64,000 nucleotides of DNA from Marivirga aurantiaca (GCF_016679925.1 NZ_JAEQBW010000001.1:186001-250000); one strand, 5' to 3'. Positions 50,970-60,675 are shown, numbered from the stretch's first letter. Translations and numbers: made by a program. The notes: generated by a model from the sequence alone, not told the origin.

Positions 50970-51350
50970 ATGAAAGCGGATAAAATTCAAGCGTCTATTA
51001 CAAAAGTGACCAAAGCTGTATTCCCAAATACCACCAATCATTACGATACATTGTTTGGCGGAACTGCTTTGCAGTGGATGGATGAAGTGGCTTTTATTAC
51101 GGCTACCAGGTATTCACGACAGAAAATGGTGACAGTAAGTAGTGATAAAATTGATTTTAATACAGCTATCCCTGCCGGCACCATAGTAGAGCTGGTAGGC
51201 ACAGTCATTCGTGTGGGAAACACCAGTATGGATGTGCAGGTAGATGTGTTCACCGAGGAAATGTATTCTGAAAGTCGGGAAAAATCAATTTCCGGTCGTT
51301 TTACCATGGTAGCAATTGACGATAATAAAAATCCGGTAGCTATTTTATGA
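50970..51350 (+). CDS. Acyl-CoA thioesterase, short hotdog type
   Basis: 126 residues, one hotdog domain. TKAVFPNTTNHYDTLFGGTALQWMDEVAFITATRYSRQ carries the conserved Asn/Asp catalytic region, followed by KIDFNTAIPAGTIVELVGTVIRVGNTSMDVQVDVFTEE. It is a shorter relative of the thioesterase at 34681. It ends ATGA-coupled to a 56-residue DUF5522 gene. Substrate chain length is unknown. Confidence 0.85.
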   Translation: MKADKIQASITKVTKAVFPNTTNHYDTLFGGTALQWMDEVAFITATRYSRQKMVTVSSDKIDFNTAIPAGTIVELVGTVIRVGNTSMDVQVDVFTEEMYSESREKSISGRFTMVAIDDNKNPVAIL

Positions 51351-51517
51351 AAAAAGATAAAAATCAGCCGTTCTCCATAGAAAAAGATGATTTCTATATG
51401 GAGAACGGGTTTTTCGTTTTTACCGAAAAATACCATTTGAAAAGAGGTTATTGTTGTGGGAATAAGTGCAGACATTGCCCATACAATTTTGAGAATGTAA
51501 GGGATAAAAAATCATGA
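51347..51517 (+). CDS. Small cysteine-rich DUF5522 protein
   Basis: 56 residues. The central strand pair reads FYMENGFFVFTEKYHLKRGYCCGN, and the hallmark CCGNKCRHCPY near 36-46 contains four cysteines and one histidine that could bind a metal or cluster. The KRGYCC-N-CRHCPY motif is characteristic of DUF5522, also found in a eukaryotic mitochondrial-type protein. Its ATG overlaps the thioesterase stop (ATGA), so translation is coupled. Function is unknown. It is too short to be found by common length cut-offs, but the motif makes it convincing. Confidence 0.85.
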   Translation: MKKDKNQPFSIEKDDFYMENGFFVFTEKYHLKRGYCCGNKCRHCPYNFENVRDKKS

Positions 51518-51579
51518 GGATAGATTTTTTAATCTACTGTTCTATATGTACTTTTCCTCATTAAATCTTTTAAAGAAAA

Positions 51580-52611
51580 TTGAAAAGTACAAGAAAACAA
51601 GAAAGTTGCCTGAACTGTGGACAGGCTCTTCCAAATGCAGAGAACTATTGTCCTGAATGTGGACAGAAGAATTTAGATCAAAGGGTTTCTATTTTAGTAT
51701 TTATTCAGGATTTTTTTTCTAACTACCTGAGCTTTGATACCACATTATTCAGAACGATGAAGCCTTTCTTGCTCAACCCGGGTAAGCTAACTTTAGAATT
51801 CAATAAGGGGAGAAGGAATTACTATATTCACCCTATCCGGCTTTATCTTATTTTTTCTTTATTCTACTTTTTTATAGTAAGTGCTAATGTGCCGGCTAAT
51901 GCTACAGATACTTTAATGAATAAAATTTATTCTTCATCAGATAATAAAGCAAGTCTGGCTGCAATGGATTCTACCGATAGGAGGGAGATTGAAGAAGCAA
52001 TAGGTAAGAATGGGTTGATAGGTATTATAAATGACAAGGAAGACTCTGTTTCAGTCCCATCAGATTCATCTCGAAGGCGTATGAAGTGGCCTCAGTTGAA
52101 AGCCTATGCTATTGATGATGAAATTACTGATTCAGCATTTAGTAAAATATTGGATCGCGAATTCTTTAACTCTAATTTGGAAGTAGAACAACAAAGGGCA
52201 TTTATTGCTAACTCTAATTTATACCTCATTAATTCCCTGCGGAATTTACCCATCATGATGTTTATTCTTTTGCCTTTGTTTGGTTTGTTTTTAATGTTAC
52301 TGCATCTAAAGAGTAAGAAATTTTATGTTGAACACCTTATTCACGCCATACACTTACATGCATTTGCTTACTTTTTATATGGCATAGGAATCGTGCTAAT
52401 TTTTAACATAAATATGGGAGAGATGCAGGGCTGGATATTTTTTATATGTTTCGTTGCGGTTAGCCTATATGCGTTTTTATCTGTTAAGAAAATGTATAAA
52501 AATGGGTTGGTAAAAGCTTTTGTGAAATTTTGTGTATTGGGGCTCTTCTACTTTCTTTTGTTAATGTCAGCAGTAGCTTTGGAGCTCTATGTTTCCCTGC
52601 TAATGTTATAG
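51580..52611 (+). CDS. DUF3667 membrane protein with N-terminal zinc ribbon
   Basis: 343 residues. A zinc ribbon at the N-terminus (CLNCGQALPNAENYCPECGQKN) is followed by the DUF3667 signature FLLNPGKLTLEFNKGRRNYYIHPIRLYLIFSLFYFFIV with a transmembrane helix at about 88-105, a long soluble loop (105-210), and four further helices between about 215 and 343. The start is probably the TTG at 51580, since no ATG lies just before the zinc ribbon. Function unknown; members are inner-membrane proteins of Bacteroidota and Proteobacteria. Confidence 0.85.
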   Translation: MKSTRKQESCLNCGQALPNAENYCPECGQKNLDQRVSILVFIQDFFSNYLSFDTTLFRTMKPFLLNPGKLTLEFNKGRRNYYIHPIRLYLIFSLFYFFIVSANVPANATDTLMNKIYSSSDNKASLAAMDSTDRREIEEAIGKNGLIGIINDKEDSVSVPSDSSRRRMKWPQLKAYAIDDEITDSAFSKILDREFFNSNLEVEQQRAFIANSNLYLINSLRNLPIMMFILLPLFGLFLMLLHLKSKKFYVEHLIHAIHLHAFAYFLYGIGIVLIFNINMGEMQGWIFFICFVAVSLYAFLSVKKMYKNGLVKAFVKFCVLGLFYFLLLMSAVALELYVSLLML

Positions 52612-52629
52612 CAATAAAATCAATATACC

Positions 52630-53343
52630 ATGTCAAAAAATAAAATAGCCATCAGTTGGAGTGGAGGTAAAGATGCAATGATGGCTTTGCATCTTCTAAA
52701 GCAATCTGGTAAATACGAAATTGATCATTTACATACCGTAATAGGAGAAGAAACACAAAGAGTGGGCATGCACGGGATTCATAGGGAGTTGATGGAAGCT
52801 CAGGCGGAATCCCTGGAGATACCTATTGTCTTTAGCGTTTTGCCTGTAGACCAAAGCCACAGTTCCTATGAGGATTTAATGCGGAAATATTGTGAAAGCT
52901 GTATCCTGAAAGGAATTAAAGCCATAGCTTTTGGGGATATATTTTTAGAAGATTTAAAAGAATATCGGGAAAACCAGCTGGCTGACACAGGGCTTGCTGC
53001 TATTTTTCCTCTCTGGAAAAACAATACCAGGCAGCAAATAGAAAATTTTATTCAACTTGGATATAAAACAAAAATTTGTGCGGGTGATGCTCAATATTTC
53101 ATAAAGGATCAGGTCGGAAAAACACTTAACCAGGAATTACTTGATAATTTACCTCCGGAAGTGGATCCTTGCGGAGAAAATGGAGAGTTTCATACTTTTG
53201 TCTATGATGGGCCACTTTTCCAAAAGCCTGTTAACGTAGTCTTACATGAGGTAGCCAGCCATTTCTATGAATTCAAAGTGGAAGTGGAAGACAAGCTAGA
53301 AGAAAGAAAAAAAGAGTTTTACTTTGCTGATTTTTATTTATAA
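52630..53343 (+). CDS. PP-loop ATPase of the diphthine-ammonia-ligase type
   Basis: 237 residues. The ATP PP-loop ISWSGGKDAMMALH is at about 6-19. GMHGIHRELMEAQAESLEIP, KAIAFGDIFLEDLKEYRENQL and a C-terminal DPCGENGEFHTFVYDGPLF block match the Dph6/DUF71 family. In archaea and eukaryotes Dph6 amidates diphthine on elongation factor 2; bacteria lack diphthamide, so the bacterial substrate is unknown. It starts 18 bp after the DUF3667 gene. Confidence 0.85.
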   Translation: MSKNKIAISWSGGKDAMMALHLLKQSGKYEIDHLHTVIGEETQRVGMHGIHRELMEAQAESLEIPIVFSVLPVDQSHSSYEDLMRKYCESCILKGIKAIAFGDIFLEDLKEYRENQLADTGLAAIFPLWKNNTRQQIENFIQLGYKTKICAGDAQYFIKDQVGKTLNQELLDNLPPEVDPCGENGEFHTFVYDGPLFQKPVNVVLHEVASHFYEFKVEVEDKLEERKKEFYFADFYL

Positions 53344-53380
53344 AAAAAGGAACATGAACCTAATCATGCTCCTTTTCATT
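53343..53380 (+). terminator. Terminator between convergent genes
   Basis: AAAAAGGAACATGA and TCATGCTCCTTTT form an imperfect stem directly after the PP-loop gene stop and about 20 bp from the end of the convergent T9SS cargo gene. Confidence 0.75.
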
Positions 53381-53401
53381 ATAAAATTCTCAAAGAATCT
53401 A

Positions 53402-55375
53402 TTATTTTAAAACTTTTCTTAGGTGTTTTTCCCCTTTGTTATTAGTAAAAATTATAAAATAGATTCCTTTCTCCCAATTGCTGGTATTGATTGTGTTTTT
53501 ACTACCATTATTTAATGTGGAAAGGCTATGAATAACTTTCCCCTTTAAATCAATTACCTCAATACTACTTAATTCTTTTTCGTCACTGATAAGATATAAT
53601 TTGTTCTGAACAGGATTGGGGTAAAGCGTAATTTCGAAATTTGATTTTTGTAGGTTACTTAATACGAAAAAGCCCACATCCTCTGTTTTTAAAGCTTCGC
53701 CACATTCATTAATAGCTGTTAATGAAACTTCATAAGTTCCGTCTTCCTCATAAGTATGTACCGGGTTTTCCTCTGTAGAAACTTCAGAACCATCTCCAAA
53801 ATCCCATATCCAGGAAGTTGCATCTACTGATTTACTAAAAAAGTTTACTTCTTTGTTTGAGTTTGAGATTGAATAGGTGAAATCAGACTTAGGTAGACTT
53901 CCAGCTTCATTTGAGGTGTAAGAATAAGCTATACTACCATCAGTCAATGTGACTTTAACCCGGTAAGTAAGCCCGCTCAAATCCATCTCTTCAGAGTTTA
54001 CTGTAAGCGTGGCAGTATTTACTCCGGAAAAAGAGGAAGAATTGCTAAGATCTGAAGGTTTTCCTTCATCTATAACCTGCCACTGATAACTTTCAGCAGT
54101 AAACCCATTATTTAATGTTATGCTGATGTCTTGAATAAATTCGCAACTCGTAAACTTAGGATGGTCCAATACAATGTCATTAATATTCGGTTTTAATATG
54201 AATAAGCCGTTATTAATATCACTTACAATTACAATTCCACTTTCAAAAAAAGGATAATTACTCCATGCGCCATTAAAAGCTGTATTCTGACCTTGTGGAT
54301 AAGTATCAAAAAAAGCAAGTTCTCTTAAGTTTCCTTCTCCAGCTTTTTCAGCATCTAATATGATCAATCCGTTTTCATAATTTGATTGAAAAATTTGATT
54401 GTCTTTTACATATAAATTATGATCTATGGCTTTTCTCTCTGAAAAATATTGATTGATCAATTGAGGATTGTCCAAATCCTGCACATCCCAAATCAATGTT
54501 CTGGTATTAATGCCGCTATTGCTTTCATCCAGCTCATCATTGGATATAAAATATTTATGGTCTTCTGTAAGCCAACCTTGATGTGAGTAAGCTGACTGAG
54601 GGTAACCTTCTTTACTGATTAAAAGTGTATTGCTTTTGGTGGTAACATCAGCTATTGTAATAGTATTTTCATTGGCATTAAAACAAATCTCTTTGTCTTG
54701 ATAATCAGTATCTGGCCCATTGTAAATTACACACTGGGCATCGTGGGTATAGCCATCAGCATCAAAACATCCTGCATAAACCGGATTTTTAGGATCGTTG
54801 ATGTCCACAATATGCAAGCCACCTTGTCCACAATTATTTCCGGCACCTCTGGCTCCTACTATATAGGCAAAACCTGTTTCCTCGTTTATAACCACATTGT
54901 GTGCACTTCCTACACCATCATAATGACCATCATTATCAAAAGTGGCTGGAGCATTTGCAACGTTTCTAAGTCGGGTAAGGTCAAATACCTGCATGCCATG
55001 CCCTGAATTATTGTCAGCTACAATAAAAGCATGATTGTTAAACACTTTAATATCTCTCCAAAGACTTGAGTTTCCTGTATGGCTCGCTAACCGGCCTACA
55101 ATTTCCGGTTGAGAAGGATTACTTACGTCCACGAACACAGTTCCATTTGTTATTCCTACCAATGCATATTCCTTTCCGGTTTCCGGATCAGTCCATCCCC
55201 AAATATCATTTAAATCTAAGCTGGATCCCCCGGTAAGTTCACTATTGCTTAAGCGGGCATAAAAATCCACTTGATTACAAGGGTAACCATTTACTGTCCC
55301 ATTGTCACAAGGTGTTTGGCTAAACAGGCTCACGGGTAATGTGATTAGGAGCCATAATAAGTATTGTTTCTTCAT
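53402..55375 (-). CDS. Secreted choice-of-anchor B protein with PKD domain and T9SS sorting signal
   Basis: 657 residues. Signal peptide to about SLFSQ (residue 20). A propeller of LVIVD-type repeats (about 40-390: [81 protein letters not shown]) defines the choice-of-anchor B family. An Ig-like region (400-490), a PKD domain (about 495-570, [29 protein letters not shown]) and a type A sorting domain (about 580-657, [14 protein letters not shown]) follow. It is exported by the T9SS; ligand unknown. Confidence 0.9.
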   Translation of the reverse strand: MKKQYLLWLLITLPVSLFSQTPCDNGTVNGYPCNQVDFYARLSNSELTGGSSLDLNDIWGWTDPETGKEYALVGITNGTVFVDVSNPSQPEIVGRLASHTGNSSLWRDIKVFNNHAFIVADNNSGHGMQVFDLTRLRNVANAPATFDNDGHYDGVGSAHNVVINEETGFAYIVGARGAGNNCGQGGLHIVDINDPKNPVYAGCFDADGYTHDAQCVIYNGPDTDYQDKEICFNANENTITIADVTTKSNTLLISKEGYPQSAYSHQGWLTEDHKYFISNDELDESNSGINTRTLIWDVQDLDNPQLINQYFSERKAIDHNLYVKDNQIFQSNYENGLIILDAEKAGEGNLRELAFFDTYPQGQNTAFNGAWSNYPFFESGIVIVSDINNGLFILKPNINDIVLDHPKFTSCEFIQDISITLNNGFTAESYQWQVIDEGKPSDLSNSSSFSGVNTATLTVNSEEMDLSGLTYRVKVTLTDGSIAYSYTSNEAGSLPKSDFTYSISNSNKEVNFFSKSVDATSWIWDFGDGSEVSTEENPVHTYEEDGTYEVSLTAINECGEALKTEDVGFFVLSNLQKSNFEITLYPNPVQNKLYLISDEKELSSIEVIDLKGKVIHSLSTLNNGSKNTINTSNWEKGIYFIIFTNNKGEKHLRKVLK

Positions 55376-55381
55376 GCGTTT

Positions 55382-56374
55382 TTAATTATTAACTTGAAAA
55401 GATAGTAATTCCCTTGCGGCCTGTACGGAATGTTTTTTACCGGAACGTACCGCGTCTTCAAATGTCGCTAATTTTTCTATAATTTCTGGACGATTATAAA
55501 AGTTTCTTTTAAGGTAAAGGTTAATTGTTTGGTGCATCCAATGAACTGACTGCTCTTTTCTGTTAAAATCGAAAAAACCATTTTGCTTCATTTTAAAGTA
55601 GTAATCTGTCAATATTTTCCAGGTATCCTCTAATCCTTTATTTTGTAAGGCAGAGCACAACAGAACTTGCGGGTTCCATCCATTTTCATTCGAAGGGAAA
55701 AGATGTAATGCATTTTGATATTCTTTCTTAGCTTGCCTGGAAGCATCCAAATTATTTCCATCTGCTTTGGTAATGGCAATGCTGTCCGCCATTTCCATAA
55801 TCCCCTTTTTTATTCCCTGTAATTCATCTCCTGCTCCTGCTAACATTAGCAGCAGGAAAAAATCGACCATGTTTTTAACAGCAGTTTCTGATTGCCCTAC
55901 GCCTACAGTTTCAATAAAAATCACATCATATCCTGCTGCTTCGCACAATAACATGGTTTCCCGGGTTTTATGGGCTACACCTCCCAAAGCATCTCCCGCG
56001 GGAGAAGGCCTTATAAAGGCATGAGAAGAAACACTCAATTTTTCCATACGGGTTTTGTCTCCCAAAATACTACCCCCACTTTTTTGACTTGAAGGATCTA
56101 TAGTCAGGACTGCTAATTTTTTATTTTGCTCAATTAAATAAGCTCCAAATGATTCTATAAAAGTACTTTTTCCTACTCCCGGCACACCAGTAATTCCAAT
56201 GCGGTAGGAGTTTCCTGTATAAGGATATATTTCATTGATAAGTTTTGCAGCCAATTCATTGTCATCATCCAATGCGCTTTCCACTAAAGTGATGGCCCTA
56301 CTGAGTATTACGCGGTTACCCGAAAGAATACCATCCTTATATTCCTGAATACTTAGTCTGTTTTTTCTTTTCAA
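55382..56374 (-). CDS. meaB: Methylmalonyl-CoA mutase-associated GTPase MeaB
   Basis: 330 residues. The P-loop GVPGVGKST lies near 62-70; VLTIDPSSQKSGGSILGDKTRM, FIETVGVGQSE and ITKADGNN supply the other nucleotide-binding motifs of the MeaB/ArgK family. MeaB (human MMAA) protects methylmalonyl-CoA mutase and gates its adenosylcobalamin cofactor. The mutase genes are not in this window. Presence of a B12 enzyme helper fits the B12 uptake genes 6 kb away. It ends 6 bp upstream of the T9SS cargo gene. Confidence 0.92.
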   Translation of the reverse strand: MKRKNRLSIQEYKDGILSGNRVILSRAITLVESALDDDNELAAKLINEIYPYTGNSYRIGITGVPGVGKSTFIESFGAYLIEQNKKLAVLTIDPSSQKSGGSILGDKTRMEKLSVSSHAFIRPSPAGDALGGVAHKTRETMLLCEAAGYDVIFIETVGVGQSETAVKNMVDFFLLLMLAGAGDELQGIKKGIMEMADSIAITKADGNNLDASRQAKKEYQNALHLFPSNENGWNPQVLLCSALQNKGLEDTWKILTDYYFKMKQNGFFDFNRKEQSVHWMHQTINLYLKRNFYNRPEIIEKLATFEDAVRSGKKHSVQAARELLSFQVNN

Positions 56375-56513
56375 TGCTTTTTTGTATGATTGAAGATGAA
56401 ATTTACTACAGGGAGCACTGATAAAACAAGTTTTTATCAGTATTAATTGGTATTTAGTAATTTTTAATATAATTTTAATATTCAGTTAAAAAAATGCACT
56501 ATTTCAATATATT

Positions 56514-57785
56514 ATGAAAGTAAAGATAATCGGCAACATTTGGCTGGATTCTGTAATGGCTACAGGGTTCATTTTCTTAATCATTTATGCCTTATCTTCT
56601 CTCTTAAATACACTTGAGGCCATAGACCCTGTAGGTGAAGCTTTGGAAGATGTTGAGTTTACTGATTTGGTGTATTCCAACTTAAGAGAGGCTCCGCCTG
56701 CTGAAGAAAATGTAGTTTTAGTGAACATAGGCAGGCTTCCCAGAGCCGGAGTGGCTGAACAAATCAGAATTATAAATAAATACAATCCGAAAGTGATAGG
56801 AGTGGATTCGTTTTTTCCTTATCCTAAAGATCCCGTGACTGATAGCATATTGGCTCAGGCTTTATCCGAAGTAGATAATTTGGTGATGGCTTCCAAACTT
56901 TTAAATTTAAAAGAGGAAGAAAATTATTTTGATTCTATGAAAATATCAGCGGATCCGTTCAGAGCCAATGCGGATTTTGCTTTTGCCAATCTGGTTACTG
57001 AGGAAGGAGTTTCTCAGGAAGATGTGAAAACCTGTCGTACTTTTACACCTCAGTTAAATTATAAAGGAGATCCGCAAATGGCTTTTGCAGTGAGATTAGC
57101 CAATTATTATGCTCCTGAAAAGGTTGAAAAATTCCTTGAAAGAAATAAAGAAGTTGAGTATATCAATTTTAAAGGAAATTCAATGGGGTCTGAATCTAAT
57201 TTTGCCACTACATTTTATGCCCTGGACATAGAAGATGTGTTCAATGAGAATTTTATGCCGGAAGTAATAGAAAATAAGATCGTTATTTTTGGTTTTATGG
57301 GGGACTACTTTGGTGACCCTTATAATGTGGAGGATAAATATTTCACCCCTTTAAATGTAAAGTATGCAGGAAGAGGGGCTCCTGATATGTATGGGGCAGT
57401 TATTCATGCCAATATTATCTCAATGATTTTGGATGAAGATTATGTATATCAACTGGAAGAAAAATATCAACTTTTAATTGCTGTTATTTTATGTTATATT
57501 AATGTAGTAGCTTTTATGTGGGTTTATTATAGCTTACCTAAATGGTATGATGGTATTACGAAAATCACTCAATTAATAGAATTGTTGTTAATCATTGGAT
57601 TTGTAATATATGCCTATCATTGGTTTGATTGGAATTTGGAATTAACATTAGCTATGGGTGTGGTGGCAGCCGTAGGTGATTCTCTTGAAGTATATAATGG
57701 AGTAGTGAAAAACATGTTTACCTCAGAGGGTAGAAAAGAACTGTTTAGTGTCAAAAGAAAGACTAAAAAGGTGGTAATAAATTAA
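56514..57785 (+). CDS. CHASE2-domain membrane protein without output domain
   Basis: 423 residues. One N-terminal transmembrane helix (about 10-30), a large extracytoplasmic CHASE2 domain (about 35-310, with VVLVNIGRLPRAGVAEQIRIINKYNPKVIGVDSFFP and ENKIVIFGFMGDYFGDP...APDMYGAVIHANIISMIL), and three helices at about 315-340, 350-370 and 375-400. The cytoplasmic tail is only about 25 residues, so the usual cyclase or kinase output is missing. Paired with a FecR-like gene 15 bp downstream. Confidence 0.85.
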   Translation: MKVKIIGNIWLDSVMATGFIFLIIYALSSLLNTLEAIDPVGEALEDVEFTDLVYSNLREAPPAEENVVLVNIGRLPRAGVAEQIRIINKYNPKVIGVDSFFPYPKDPVTDSILAQALSEVDNLVMASKLLNLKEEENYFDSMKISADPFRANADFAFANLVTEEGVSQEDVKTCRTFTPQLNYKGDPQMAFAVRLANYYAPEKVEKFLERNKEVEYINFKGNSMGSESNFATTFYALDIEDVFNENFMPEVIENKIVIFGFMGDYFGDPYNVEDKYFTPLNVKYAGRGAPDMYGAVIHANIISMILDEDYVYQLEEKYQLLIAVILCYINVVAFMWVYYSLPKWYDGITKITQLIELLLIIGFVIYAYHWFDWNLELTLAMGVVAAVGDSLEVYNGVVKNMFTSEGRKELFSVKRKTKKVVIN

Positions 57786-57800
57786 ACAATAGAAAAAGTT

Positions 57801-58733
57801 ATGAAAAGCGTTATTAAAATTTTTGTAGTTGTTATTTGGCTGGGGAGCTTCAGTGCAAATGCGCAAGAGTATGTATTTAAGGTCTTGGCTAATAAGGGAG
57901 ATAATTCTGTAAAGCTAAAGGGCAATGATTGGGCACCACTTAAAACGGGTCAGTCTTTAAATTCAGGTGATGAGCTGAAATTATCAAATGAGGCTTATTT
58001 AGGGCTTATGCATAATTCAGGAAAAACATTGGAAGTAAAAACATCTGGTGAGTACAATGTTAATACACTCGCGGATAATTTAAAAGGAAAAAATTCCAGT
58101 GTGGCAAGTAAATATGCTGATTTTGTAATGAACAGAATGAGTGATGAAGAGGGTGCCGGGGATTACAGAAAAAGCCTGGGAGCTACCGGGGCGGTTGACC
58201 GCGCATTGGCTAGTGGTGCCAAAATAAAAGTGATGGCACATAGCTCTACTGATATTATCAATCCTGAAGTAATCATCAGGTGGAGTGAGCCTCAGCAAAC
58301 TGGCGAAATTGAAGAATTGAGCTACGAGGTAGTCTATAGTAATCTTTTTGATGAAGTGATTAAAACAGAGGAAACTGATAAAACGGCTACTACACTTAAT
58401 ATGGCTTCATCACCTTTCAATAATTTAGAAAATAAATTTGTGAAAGTGAAAGTAAGCGTGAAAGGAAAAGATTTGAATTCTGAAGAATATGCTATCATTA
58501 TTAAGCCTGAAGATGAGTCAGCAGAGATTAAGAAGATGTTGAATGAATTGAAATCTGAGGTGCAGGAAGAAACCGCTTTGGATAATATGGTAATGGCCGC
58601 CTTTTATGAAGATAATAACTTATTGTTGGATGCATTGACTTCCTATGAGAAAGCTATTCAAATTGCTCCTGAGGTAGAGATCTATCAGAAGGCTTACGAG
58701 GATTTTATCATAAGAAATGGTTTCGCTAACTGA
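57801..58733 (+). CDS. Periplasmic FecR-like protein with C-terminal TPR-like helices
   Basis: 310 residues with a signal peptide (to about SANAQ, residue 22). Residues 25-95 are a FecR-like fold (VKLKGNDWAPLKTGQSLNSGDELKLSNEAYLGLMHNSGKTLEV). A beta-sandwich region (about 150-235) and two helices at the C-terminus (AAFYEDNNLLLDALTSYEKAIQIAPEVEIYQKAYEDFI, TPR-like) follow. FecR-like/CHASE2 neighbours are a recurring sensor arrangement, in which the FecR-like protein probably contacts the CHASE2 domain in the periplasm. Confidence 0.72.
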   Translation: MKSVIKIFVVVIWLGSFSANAQEYVFKVLANKGDNSVKLKGNDWAPLKTGQSLNSGDELKLSNEAYLGLMHNSGKTLEVKTSGEYNVNTLADNLKGKNSSVASKYADFVMNRMSDEEGAGDYRKSLGATGAVDRALASGAKIKVMAHSSTDIINPEVIIRWSEPQQTGEIEELSYEVVYSNLFDEVIKTEETDKTATTLNMASSPFNNLENKFVKVKVSVKGKDLNSEEYAIIIKPEDESAEIKKMLNELKSEVQEETALDNMVMAAFYEDNNLLLDALTSYEKAIQIAPEVEIYQKAYEDFIIRNGFAN

Positions 58734-58756
58734 TAATAATTAAAATTTAAGATATT

Positions 58757-58784
58757 TAAAAAGCACCTTTCCGGTGCTTTTTTT
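58757..58784 (+). terminator. Intrinsic terminator after the CHASE2/FecR-like pair
   Basis: AAAAAGCACC and GGTGCTTTTTTT with a 5-nt loop, about 25 bp after the stop codon. Confidence 0.92.
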
Positions 58785-58987
58785 ATGTTCAAAATCTGGC
58801 ACTTTCAATTAATCCCTTCTGAGAATTAACAAAACCTGACTATATGTATTTGTGTATTGAATTCAAAAGAATTTGTATTATTGTACAATGCTCCTGTAGC
58901 GACCAAAAATGGATAAGAATCTACAGTTTATTAATCCTTTTATCGACAGTAAGTACACAAGCCATTTATATTTTTTAACTTTAGAAC

Positions 58988-59743
58988 ATGAGTGAGAAAA
59001 AGGATTTACGATTGGCTGTATTAATAGATGCTGACAATATTCCCTATTCAAATATTAAGGGAATGCTGGATGAAATATCGAAATTGGGAGTGCCGTCCAT
59101 CAAAAGAATTTATGGAGATTGGACCAAACCAACTGTTGCGGGTTGGAAGCCTGCTTTATTATTGCATGCCATCACTCCAATTCAGCAGTATAGTTACACT
59201 ACAGGCAAAAATGCCACTGATTCAGCTATGATTATTGATGCAATGGATATATTGCATAGTGAGAAAGTGGATGGGTTTTGCCTTGTTTCCAGCGACAGTG
59301 ATTTTACAAGGTTGGCGACAAGGCTTCGGGAATCGGGCATGTTGGTTATAGGAATAGGGGAGAAGAAAACCCCCAATCCTTTTATTGTGGCATGTGACAA
59401 ATTTATTTATATCGAAATCATTGGTCCCAAGAAAAGCACGAAAAATGTTTCAAAAACATCAGTGCCTTCACCGGAAGCAGAAAACCAGGTAGATCCTATT
59501 GATAATAGTTTTATTCAACTACTTAAAAGTTCAGTTGAAGACCTGGCTGATGATGATGGCTGGGCATTTTTGGCAGAAGTGGGTGGACTTATTATTAAAA
59601 AGAAACCTGACTTTGACCCCAGGAACTATGGCTTTTCAAAGCTAACCCCTTTGATTAAATCTTTGAAAAAGCATTTTGAAGTGGATGAAAGAGAGTCTGG
59701 AAAAACACATATCAAACACATTTATGTAAAAATAAAAGAGTAG
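58988..59743 (+). CDS. NYN-domain nuclease with OST-HTH (LOTUS) RNA-binding domain
   Basis: 251 residues. The NYN/LabA-like PIN-type domain (about 6-140) holds the acidic residues in VLIDADNIPYSN, NATDSAMIIDAMDIL and LVSSDSDFTRLATRLRESG. The C-terminal OST-HTH/LOTUS domain (about 170-248) reads DDGWAFLAEVGGLIIKKKPDFDPRNYGFSKLTPLIKSLKKHFEV. The pair is known in bacteria and in eukaryotic MARF1, where it binds and cuts RNA. The bacterial targets are unknown; it is likely a cytoplasmic ribonuclease. It is the last ordinary gene before the accessory right end. Confidence 0.88.
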   Translation: MSEKKDLRLAVLIDADNIPYSNIKGMLDEISKLGVPSIKRIYGDWTKPTVAGWKPALLLHAITPIQQYSYTTGKNATDSAMIIDAMDILHSEKVDGFCLVSSDSDFTRLATRLRESGMLVIGIGEKKTPNPFIVACDKFIYIEIIGPKKSTKNVSKTSVPSPEAENQVDPIDNSFIQLLKSSVEDLADDDGWAFLAEVGGLIIKKKPDFDPRNYGFSKLTPLIKSLKKHFEVDERESGKTHIKHIYVKIKE

Positions 59744-59899
59744 TAATCTAGTAGCTTCGACATTCCGGTCAGTTGAGCGAGTTGGGGTGAAAGCAAATGT
59801 GCTGTATTGATGCCCAAGTAGAATCGAGGTATAGTTGGAGTAAAGAGCGGCTATATTATGCGTGGCTTATGGCTCACGGCAGTCTATTAGCATCTGTAC
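59744..59899. other. Gene-free junction with locally higher GC
   Basis: 156 bp between the NYN gene and the YARHG gene with no open frame of note. The stretch 59755-59890 is visibly richer in G and C than either neighbour and may mark the border of the accessory island. Confidence 0.35.
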
Positions 59900-60604
59900 T
59901 CATTCAATTGTTCTTATACTTTCGATATTCCTTATCTCGATGTTAGTGAGATAAGATTCGACCTCTTCATTTGTCTTAGGGTTTTGATGATACCAGGTTT
60001 GCCGATTAAAATAGTCAGCTAACTGCGGTGATTTAAAAGTATAACCGTATCGCGCAAAAATTTCATTACGCATTAGCCGTAATTCTTCTTTGGAATAGAT
60101 TTTCAATTCTTCAATCGGAATTACTCTGATGGATGCTTCTGGACATTTACCACTAATAATAATTTTTAGATTATCAGGATTAAATTCTGGTTTATCCACT
60201 GGTTTAAATAATTCAGGATTATTTTGAACATTCCAGAAGAAGTAGAGTTCGTTACGATTTATAACAATTTTTGCTGATTTATTAATTTCGTTAATGGTCG
60301 GAACACTCTTGGTATATGATGAATAGTCTGTTGACGAGACCGGATTAATGTTGCCAATACCTCTCATGCCTTTGTAATGAGTGAAGGAAATTAAAATGGT
60401 ATCTTCATTCAAGTGCCAAGTACCTTCATAATAATTAAGAAAATCTAAGCTGTATATAACCTTATTAGTTTTGAAAATAAGATGGTTATCCGGTCCAGAA
60501 GGAGGTTCAAATAGCCAATACGTATTATTGAGTTCCATCTGTTGCCCAAATACTGGTAAACCAAGGAAGAAAGCTGAAAGAACTATGAATATTTGTTTTA
60601 ACAT
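59900..60604 (-). CDS. Secreted YARHG-domain protein
   Basis: 234 residues. Signal peptide to about VFGQ (residue 20). Residues 22-150 are beta-rich and of no recognised family. The C-terminal YARHG domain is clear: LRLMRNEIFARYGYTFKSPQLADYFNRQTWYHQNPKTNEEV, with the NEIFARYGY-type signature of this presumed extracellular domain. Function is unknown. It is preceded by a long imperfect palindrome (60611-60675), which separates it from the three-gene operon upstream. Confidence 0.8.
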   Translation of the reverse strand: MLKQIFIVLSAFFLGLPVFGQQMELNNTYWLFEPPSGPDNHLIFKTNKVIYSLDFLNYYEGTWHLNEDTILISFTHYKGMRGIGNINPVSSTDYSSYTKSVPTINEINKSAKIVINRNELYFFWNVQNNPELFKPVDKPEFNPDNLKIIISGKCPEASIRVIPIEELKIYSKEELRLMRNEIFARYGYTFKSPQLADYFNRQTWYHQNPKTNEEVESYLTNIEIRNIESIRTIE

Positions 60605-60610
60605 GAATAA

Positions 60611-60675
60611 ATGATAACGGTTAATGTATAGTGTATAGCATCCCGCAGGGTGCTATGCACTATAAACCTTGTTAG
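60611..60675 (-). repeat. attC-like long imperfect palindrome
   Basis: On the minus strand GGCTAAC and CCGTTA flank a long stem: GGTT pairs with AACC, and TATAGTGCATAGCACCC (60654-60638) pairs with GGGATGCTATACACTATA (60634-60617) with few mismatches. The outer TAACAA...GTTA layout and unequal bulges recall integron attC sites. It lies just after one gene's stop and just before the next gene's start, as a cassette recombination site would. Confidence 0.45.
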
